NCBI GenBank assembly: GCA_026392815.1 | Contig: JAPLBI010000181.1 | Span: 1-10,267, forward strand | Length of the DNA stretch: 10,267 bases | Direction: 5' to 3' | Source of the DNA: Actinomycetota bacterium | GTDB taxonomy: Bacteria > Actinomycetota > Actinomycetes > Nanopelagicales > Nanopelagicaceae | Shown: piece by piece, positions 6,234-10,267 of the stretch | Layout: the number at the start of each line of letters is the position of its first letter | How positions within the stretch are numbered: position 1 is the first letter of the stretch | The notes under the pieces: model-generated | Told to the model about the DNA's origin: nothing | Databases searched by the model: none | Seen by the model: only the letters and a program-made list of their open reading frames with translations | Program-made: the position numbers and the translations under genes

Positions 6234-6634
6234 AAAGTATTATCAGATGCGAAAGAGGCAGCGCTACAGTTGAATTTGTTGCACTTGCCCTTCCGCTATT
6301 TGTGCCGATTATCTTCTTTCTACATCAATTCGCATCAGTAAGTGGCCAGGAAGAAATTGCACGAACATTAGCGCGTGAAGGTGCACGGGCCTTTGTAACT
6401 AGTTCAAATCAATCAAGTGCAGCTGCGGCTATGAACGCAGTAATTTTTAGAGCTGGACGAGAACTTGGCTTAAAGGAAGATGAATTTGAACGAATGGCGA
6501 TAAATCTCGAATGCAGCAGTTCGCCTTGTTATTCGCCAAATGGAAAAATTGTTGTCACTGTTAACTTTGGTGCGTCCAAAGAATTCCGCGCGGTCACCGC
6601 TTCAGCACAGGAATATATATCTCCATGGAGTTAA
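6230..6634 (+). CDS. tadE: TadE-family pseudopilin
   Basis: The 134-residue product shows the clearest TadE signature in the cluster. CERGSATVEFVALALPLF gives Gly10 with Glu at +5 and Phe at +6, the canonical prepilin-peptidase motif, followed by one membrane helix to about residue 30. After it comes a helical stretch (QEEIARTLAREGARAFV) typical of TadE, and a beta-rich end with CSSSPC, two Cys four residues apart that could form a disulfide outside the cell. The ribosome site GGAGG (6218-6222) lies seven bases before the ATG, and the start overlaps the previous stop in ATGA. The end overlaps the next gene by ten bases. Confidence 0.85.
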   Translation: MKSIIRCERGSATVEFVALALPLFVPIIFFLHQFASVSGQEEIARTLAREGARAFVTSSNQSSAAAAMNAVIFRAGRELGLKEDEFERMAINLECSSSPCYSPNGKIVVTVNFGASKEFRAVTASAQEYISPWS

Positions 6635-7179
6635 GGCGCAGCCCCATAAAACTTCTTCTCAGTGAATCGGGATCCATCTCACTGGTGGTGATGGCTCTTT
6701 TTATAGTTTCACTTTCATCGATATTCGTAGTAACGGATGTTGCAGCTGTCGCAATTGCAAAGCGCTCCTTAACCCAAGCAAGTGAAGCAGCAGCACAACG
6801 TGGAGTTCGTAATCTTGATAAAACCTCTTACTACCGTGGTGAATTTGATCTGACTACACAAGCTCAAAATCTATTTGGGGTTGGACCATCGGATCCAGGT
6901 GTTCCGATTGATTGTTCTAAAGCTTTAGGGGATGCGGAAGGCGCACTGGCCGATTGGAGTAGTGGTCCAAATAGCTTGCGAAGAGTTGAGATTACTAATT
7001 TAAAGATAAGTCGAATTGAGTGTGACGGTTTTGGAATTCAACTTGTTACCCAAGCAATCGCACAACTTCCTTTAGTACTTCCATTTTTCAATCTTGACTC
7101 TGTTGAAATATCTTCGAAAGTCTCGGCCACTAACACAAGATCGAAAGGCTTTTCGCCCTTCGGTATAAGGATTTTCTAA
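6625..7179 (+). CDS. TadG/Rv3654c-like pilus-associated protein
   Basis: The 184-residue product begins with a short polar stretch and [19 protein letters not shown] (residues 14-32), a signal-like hydrophobic helix. It then has [21 protein letters not shown] (40-60), the alanine-rich helix seen at the start of TadG-like and Rv3654c-like proteins that close actinobacterial tad loci. The remainder looks extracellular and contains two Cys (97 and 133). No Glu is found at +5 after Gly16, so processing by prepilin peptidase is uncertain. It overlaps tadE by ten bases and its own ribosome site is weak, suggesting coupled translation. It is the last gene of the pilus operon; prfB starts 19 bases later. 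Confidence 0.78.
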   Translation: MELRRSPIKLLLSESGSISLVVMALFIVSLSSIFVVTDVAAVAIAKRSLTQASEAAAQRGVRNLDKTSYYRGEFDLTTQAQNLFGVGPSDPGVPIDCSKALGDAEGALADWSSGPNSLRRVEITNLKISRIECDGFGIQLVTQAIAQLPLVLPFFNLDSVEISSKVSATNTRSKGFSPFGIRIF

Positions 7180-7186
7180 CACTCGC

Positions 7187-7192
7187 TATCCT
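7187..7192 (+). promoter_or_regulatory. Candidate -10 box for leaderless prfB transcript
   Basis: TATCCT lies six bases before the ATG at 7199, the same spacing as TATCTT before tadA. No Shine-Dalgarno sequence is present at normal distance. This supports a separate, leaderless promoter for prfB just after the tad operon. Confidence 0.5.
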
Positions 7193-7198
7193 TACCCC

Positions 7199-8305
7199 AT
7201 GGCCCGCGAATACGATCTAGAGATAGCTGCAATCGGTGCAACGCTTCTCTCTATCGAAAAGGTCTTGGATCTTCCTAAGTTAGAGGCCGAGGCTGTTGAA
7301 CTTGAAGCAGCTGCCGGTGTTCCGAATCTTTGGGATGACCCGGAAGCGGCGCAGAAGGTAACGAGTAAGTTATCTCGAGTTCAAAGCACAATTGCGCGAT
7401 TGAAAACACTTCGTCGCAGAGTTGAAGATCTGCCGATCTTGTTTGAATTAGCTGGATCGGAGCCAGATGGTTCTGGATTAGCGGATGCGGAAATCGAATT
7501 GGATTCTGCAGTTAAGGCGATTAGCGACTTAGAAGTTACGACTCTGCTTAATGGTGAATATGACGACCGCGATGCTTTGATAACTATTCGCTCTGAAGCC
7601 GGTGGTGTTGAAGCTGCCGACTGGGCGGAAATGTTGATGCGTATGTATCTGCGTTACTGCGAACGCCATGAATTCAAAGTAGATGTACTTGAAACTTCAT
7701 ATGCTGAAGAAGCAGGAATCAAATCAACAACCTTCCGCGTTGGCGCACCTTATGCATATGGAACTTTATCTGTAGAGCAAGGCACTCATCGTTTAGTTCG
7801 CATCTCTCCATTTGATTCACAATCTCGCCGCCATACGTCATTTGCTGGCGTGGAAGTTGTTCCTGTAGTTGAACAGAGCGATCACATTGAAATTGATGAA
7901 AAGGAAATCCGTGTAGATGTTTATCGTTCATCTGGCCCTGGTGGGCAAGGCGTAAATACAACCGACTCAGCGGTTCGCTTAACCCATATCCCAACTGGAA
8001 TTGTTGTCTCCTGTCAGAACGAGCGCTCACAGATTCAGAACAAGGCAACGGCCATGGCCGTGTTGCAATCAAAGTTGTTGGAGCGTCGCCGCCAAGAAGA
8101 ACAAGCCAAGATCAATGCTTTGAAGGGCGATAATTCAGGCTCTTGGGGTAACCAGATGCGCTCTTATGTTTTAGCGCCATATCAAATGGTTAAAGATCTT
8201 CGTAATAACCACGAAACTGGAAATACATCAGCAGTATTAAATGGTGAAATTGATGATTTCATCGAGGCGGGAATTCGCTGGCGCCGTTCTAGTTCCAGTA
8301 ATTAA
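7199..8305 (+). CDS. prfB: Peptide chain release factor 2
   Basis: RF2 recognises UGA and UAA stop codons in the ribosomal A site and triggers release of the finished protein. The 368-residue product has the N-terminal helical domain (about 1-110), the codon-recognition tripeptide SPF (203-205) that marks RF2 rather than RF1, and the catalytic GGQ (248-250) in [16 protein letters not shown]. Length is normal. The gene is read in one uninterrupted frame: the in-frame UGA and +1 programmed frameshift that autoregulates prfB in Escherichia coli is absent. The start at 7199 is supported by the upstream -10 box and the [13 protein letters not shown]-terminus. It sits upstream of ftsE/ftsX/smpB, an order conserved in Actinobacteria. 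Confidence 0.97.
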   Translation: MAREYDLEIAAIGATLLSIEKVLDLPKLEAEAVELEAAAGVPNLWDDPEAAQKVTSKLSRVQSTIARLKTLRRRVEDLPILFELAGSEPDGSGLADAEIELDSAVKAISDLEVTTLLNGEYDDRDALITIRSEAGGVEAADWAEMLMRMYLRYCERHEFKVDVLETSYAEEAGIKSTTFRVGAPYAYGTLSVEQGTHRLVRISPFDSQSRRHTSFAGVEVVPVVEQSDHIEIDEKEIRVDVYRSSGPGGQGVNTTDSAVRLTHIPTGIVVSCQNERSQIQNKATAMAVLQSKLLERRRQEEQAKINALKGDNSGSWGNQMRSYVLAPYQMVKDLRNNHETGNTSAVLNGEIDDFIEAGIRWRRSSSSN

Positions 8306-8349
8306 TTTCACAAGTAAGCGTGTAATTTGCCTGAGAATCCACGCAATTT

Positions 8350-8370
8350 GCGCCGATATCAGGCGCTTTT
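8350..8370 (+). terminator. Possible weak intrinsic terminator after prfB
   Basis: GCGCC (8350-8354) and GGCGC (8362-8366) form a five-bp GC stem with a seven-base loop (GATATCA), followed by TTTT. The stem and T-run are short. A second inverted repeat, GCGTG/CACGC (8318-8322 with 8340-8344), lies just upstream. The position between prfB and ftsE is right for a terminator. Confidence 0.45.
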
Positions 8371-8384
8371 CGCAGATCTATACC

Positions 8385-8390
8385 TAAACT
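8385..8390 (+). promoter_or_regulatory. Candidate -10 box upstream of ftsE
   Basis: TAAACT, with the overlapping alternative TATACC just before it (8379-8384), lies between the putative prfB terminator and ftsE. It would give a 5' leader of roughly 60 bases. No good -35 hexamer was found, so this is tentative. Confidence 0.3.
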
Positions 8391-8444
8391 AGGGCTCAGT
8401 ACGGCAGCCAAATTCCCCCATATCCATGGCGCCCAATGAGAACG

Positions 8445-8450
8445 AAGGAG
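8445..8450 (+). promoter_or_regulatory. Ribosome binding site deciding the ftsE start
   Basis: AAGGAG lies five bases before the GTG at 8456. It falls inside the longer reading that begins with ATG at 8426, and so argues for the GTG start. Confidence 0.75.
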
Positions 8451-8455
8451 TTCGT

Positions 8456-9145
8456 GTGATTCGTTTTGAGAATGTGACGAAGCTTTACTCAGGTCAAGAA
8501 CGTCCTGCGCTAGACACAGTGAGCCTAGAAATTGTTAAGGGAGAGTTTGTCTTCCTTGTTGGACTTTCAGGTTCCGGTAAATCGACTTTCCTTCGTTTAA
8601 TCCTGCGCGAGGAGCGACCATCTCAGGGCGTTATCCATGTTGCTGGTAAAGATTTAGGGCAACTTCCAAACCATAAGATTCCTGATCTACGTCGCCAAGT
8701 TGGAACTGTTTTCCAGGATTTCCGTTTGCTACAGAATAAAACTATTTCTGAGAACGTGGCATTCACATTGCACGTACTTGGATATTCAAAGAAAGAGATT
8801 GCCCGCGAAGTTCCTGAAGTTCTTGAACTAGTAGGTTTAGAAGATAAGGCAGATCGCATGCCGACTGAGATTTCAGGTGGAGAACAACAGCGCGTGGCAA
8901 TTGCTCGCGCATATGTAAGCCGCCCGGCGATCATCATCGCCGACGAACCAACCGGAAACCTTGATCCCGCAACATCTGTTGGAATCATGAAGTTGCTAGA
9001 TCGTATTAACCGCGAAGGCACCACTGTTTTGATGGCTACCCACGATGCCGGCATCGTGGATCAGATGCGCAAGCGCGTTATTGAATTAGATGCAGGCCAC
9101 GTTATTCGTGACCAGGTTCGCGGCGTCTACGGATACACGGGCTAG
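8456..9145 (+). CDS. ftsE: Cell division ATP-binding protein FtsE
   Basis: FtsE is the cytoplasmic ABC ATPase that, with FtsX, uses ATP to switch on cell-wall hydrolases at the division site rather than to transport a substrate. The 229-residue protein from GTG 8456 begins [10 protein letters not shown] after the initiator, the usual FtsE N-terminus. It has Walker A GLSGSGKS (36-43), the Q-loop in VFQDFRLL (Gln87), signature SGGEQQR (140-146), Walker B IIIADEP with Asp163/Glu164, D-loop GNLD and the H-loop His196 in ATHD. All catalytic positions are intact. The ATG at 8426 would add ten residues ([10 protein letters not shown]) without family support. The gene precedes ftsX by 26 bases in an apparent operon. 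Confidence 0.96.
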   Translation: MIRFENVTKLYSGQERPALDTVSLEIVKGEFVFLVGLSGSGKSTFLRLILREERPSQGVIHVAGKDLGQLPNHKIPDLRRQVGTVFQDFRLLQNKTISENVAFTLHVLGYSKKEIAREVPEVLELVGLEDKADRMPTEISGGEQQRVAIARAYVSRPAIIIADEPTGNLDPATSVGIMKLLDRINREGTTVLMATHDAGIVDQMRKRVIELDAGHVIRDQVRGVYGYTG

Positions 9146-9171
9146 TTAGATTCAAGGGATAAGGTAAAGAC

Positions 9172-10074
9172 ATGCGCGCAGGATTCTTATTAAGCGAAGT
9201 CCGTATTGGGCTACGCCGTAACTTAACAATGACCTTTGCGGTAATTGTTACTACTGCGATCTCACTTTCCCTGCTTGGCATTGGTCTTCTTTCAAACGCT
9301 CAAGTTAATGCGATGAAAGATTATTGGTATGACAAGATCGAAGTCTCTGTTTACTTGTGTGGATCTTTATCTGAATCACCAAGCTGTTCTGGCGGAGTAA
9401 TTACTCCAGAACAACGCCTTGCGATTAAATCAGATCTAGATGCACTTCCTGTTGTCCAGAGTACTTTCTACGAGTCACAATCTGAGGCATACACACGTTT
9501 CCAAGAGCGCTTTAAAGATTCTGCAATCGCACAAAATGTAACCGCAGATCAATTGCCAGAGTCATTCCGCGTTAAGTTAAAGGACCCAACTCAGTTTGCA
9601 GTAGTTGTTAGCGCATTCTCAGGGAGACCTGGCGTAGATGTTGTTCAGGATCAGCGCACTATCTTGGAGAAGTTCTTCAAACTTCTAAATGTATTGCGCA
9701 ACGGCGCACTTCTAGTTGGTCTCTTCTCAGTGCTAACTGCCGGTCTATTGATCTCAAACACCTTGCGTATTGCAGCCTTTAACCGCCGCCGCGAAACCGG
9801 TGTAATGAAACTCGTGGGTGCATCTTCTTGGTCTATCCAACTTCCATTCTTACTTGAAGGAATCTTCTCTGCTCTAATCGGCTGGGGATTTGCTACTGGC
9901 CTATTGGCAGGGCTTAAAGCCGTAGTCGATTCCAAAGTTGCTCCACTTCTTACCTTCACCAACTTCTTTGGTTGGAATGAAGTCTGGATCGCATCTGCTT
10001 GGTTATTGCTAGCCGGCTTAGGCGTTTCAACGGTTGCATCTGCTGTAACGCTGCGCCGTTATCTCAAGGTCTAA
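9172..10074 (+). CDS. ftsX: Cell division permease-like protein FtsX
   Basis: FtsX is the membrane partner of FtsE and relays ATP hydrolysis to peptidoglycan hydrolases or their activators outside the membrane. The 300-residue product has one N-terminal membrane helix (about 21-43), a large extracellular domain (about 45-170), and three C-terminal helices (about 178-200, 224-247 and 270-292). The conserved cytoplasmic stretch RRRETGVMKLVGAS (205-218) is the coupling segment typical of FtsX. Two Cys (63 and 72) in the extracellular domain could form a disulfide. AAGG (9161-9164) lies seven bases before the ATG. Length matches actinobacterial FtsX. Confidence 0.96.
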   Translation: MRAGFLLSEVRIGLRRNLTMTFAVIVTTAISLSLLGIGLLSNAQVNAMKDYWYDKIEVSVYLCGSLSESPSCSGGVITPEQRLAIKSDLDALPVVQSTFYESQSEAYTRFQERFKDSAIAQNVTADQLPESFRVKLKDPTQFAVVVSAFSGRPGVDVVQDQRTILEKFFKLLNVLRNGALLVGLFSVLTAGLLISNTLRIAAFNRRRETGVMKLVGASSWSIQLPFLLEGIFSALIGWGFATGLLAGLKAVVDSKVAPLLTFTNFFGWNEVWIASAWLLLAGLGVSTVASAVTLRRYLKV

Positions 10075-10086
10075 GTAGGCGCTGCC

Positions 10087-10267
10087 GTGGTGAAAGAAGT
10101 TGGCCGCAAACTCATCGCGCAGAACAAGAAAGCGCGTCATGACTATTCAATTGAAGATGTCTTTGAATGTGGCATTGTCCTAACTGGCACTGAAGTGAAA
10201 TCACTTCGTGCTGGGCGTGCTTCCCTTATCGATGGCTACGCAACTGTTGAAAATGGCGAACTCTGGT
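10087..10267 (+). CDS. smpB: SsrA-binding protein SmpB, N-terminal part (truncated by window edge)
   Basis: SmpB binds tmRNA and delivers it to stalled ribosomes for trans-translation. The first 60 codons are visible and read [20 protein letters not shown], then [23 protein letters not shown], a near-universal SmpB N-terminus. The start is one of two adjacent in-frame GTG codons (10087 or 10090). The first gives the usual M-V/A-K-E beginning, and GTAGG lies seven bases upstream of it. The gene begins 12 bases after the ftsX stop, so it is probably in the ftsEX operon. The remainder, and perhaps the tmRNA gene, lie beyond the window. Confidence 0.96.
   Translation, partial: MVKEVGRKLIAQNKKARHDYSIEDVFECGIVLTGTEVKSLRAGRASLIDGYATVENGELW

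Noticed and set aside
7142..7165. CGAAA/TTTCG hairpin near the end of the tad operon as a terminator
   Set aside because: It is inside the last gene, the stem is weak, and no T-tract follows; no convincing terminator was found between the tad operon and prfB.
8426..8455. Upstream ATG for ftsE adding ten residues
   Set aside because: The extra residues have no FtsE counterpart, and AAGGAG lies inside them, properly spaced for the GTG at 8456.

Overview
The window looks like a chromosomal segment of a low-to-mid GC actinobacterium. The evidence is an actinobacterial-type fused 2-oxoglutarate decarboxylase/dehydrogenase (Kgd) with an E2-like domain, an actinobacterial tad pilus locus without secretin genes, and the conserved order prfB - ftsE - ftsX - smpB. 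Base composition (judged by eye to be well under 50% GC), tight packing with 1-10 nt overlaps, and several genes that appear to be translated leaderless would fit a streamlined freshwater lineage such as the acI/Nanopelagicales group. That placement is an inference, not something the sequence proves.

Layout. 1-1052 (minus) is the N-terminal 350 residues of Kgd, cut by the window edge. 1053-1258 is a divergent intergenic region. 1259-2002 (plus) is a short-chain dehydrogenase. 2020-2400 (minus) is a small four-helix membrane protein of unknown function. 2419-7179 (plus) is a tad/Flp pilus cluster: a small degenerate GGDEF-domain protein, the motor ATPase TadA, the platform proteins TadB and TadC, a short Flp-like pilin candidate, and three TadE/TadG-like pseudopilins. 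7199-8305 is release factor 2. 8456-9145 and 9172-10074 are the cell-division pair FtsE/FtsX. 10087-10267 is the start of smpB, cut by the window edge.

How the parts work together. TadA would power, and TadB/TadC would anchor, assembly of a thin type IVc pilus from the small pilin at 5590-5874, with the TadE/TadG-like proteins as minor subunits. No prepilin peptidase (TadV/CpaA) and no MinD-like TadZ/CpaE protein is present; these must lie elsewhere or be absent. Where actinobacterial loci often carry the MinD-like gene (upstream of tadA), this locus has a 144-residue GGDEF-like protein. It has lost the catalytic signature (GVNNF instead of GGDEF) but keeps an RxxD motif exactly five residues ahead of it, the spacing of the c-di-GMP inhibitory site. 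The most interesting hypothesis here is that this is a non-catalytic c-di-GMP receptor controlling the pilus. Downstream, prfB, ftsE, ftsX and smpB are housekeeping genes for translation termination, cell-wall hydrolase control during division, and ribosome rescue.

TadA, RF2 and perhaps the minus-strand membrane protein have a TANNNT -10 box 6-8 nt before the start codon and no Shine-Dalgarno sequence. This is the arrangement expected for leaderless mRNAs, which are common in Actinobacteria.
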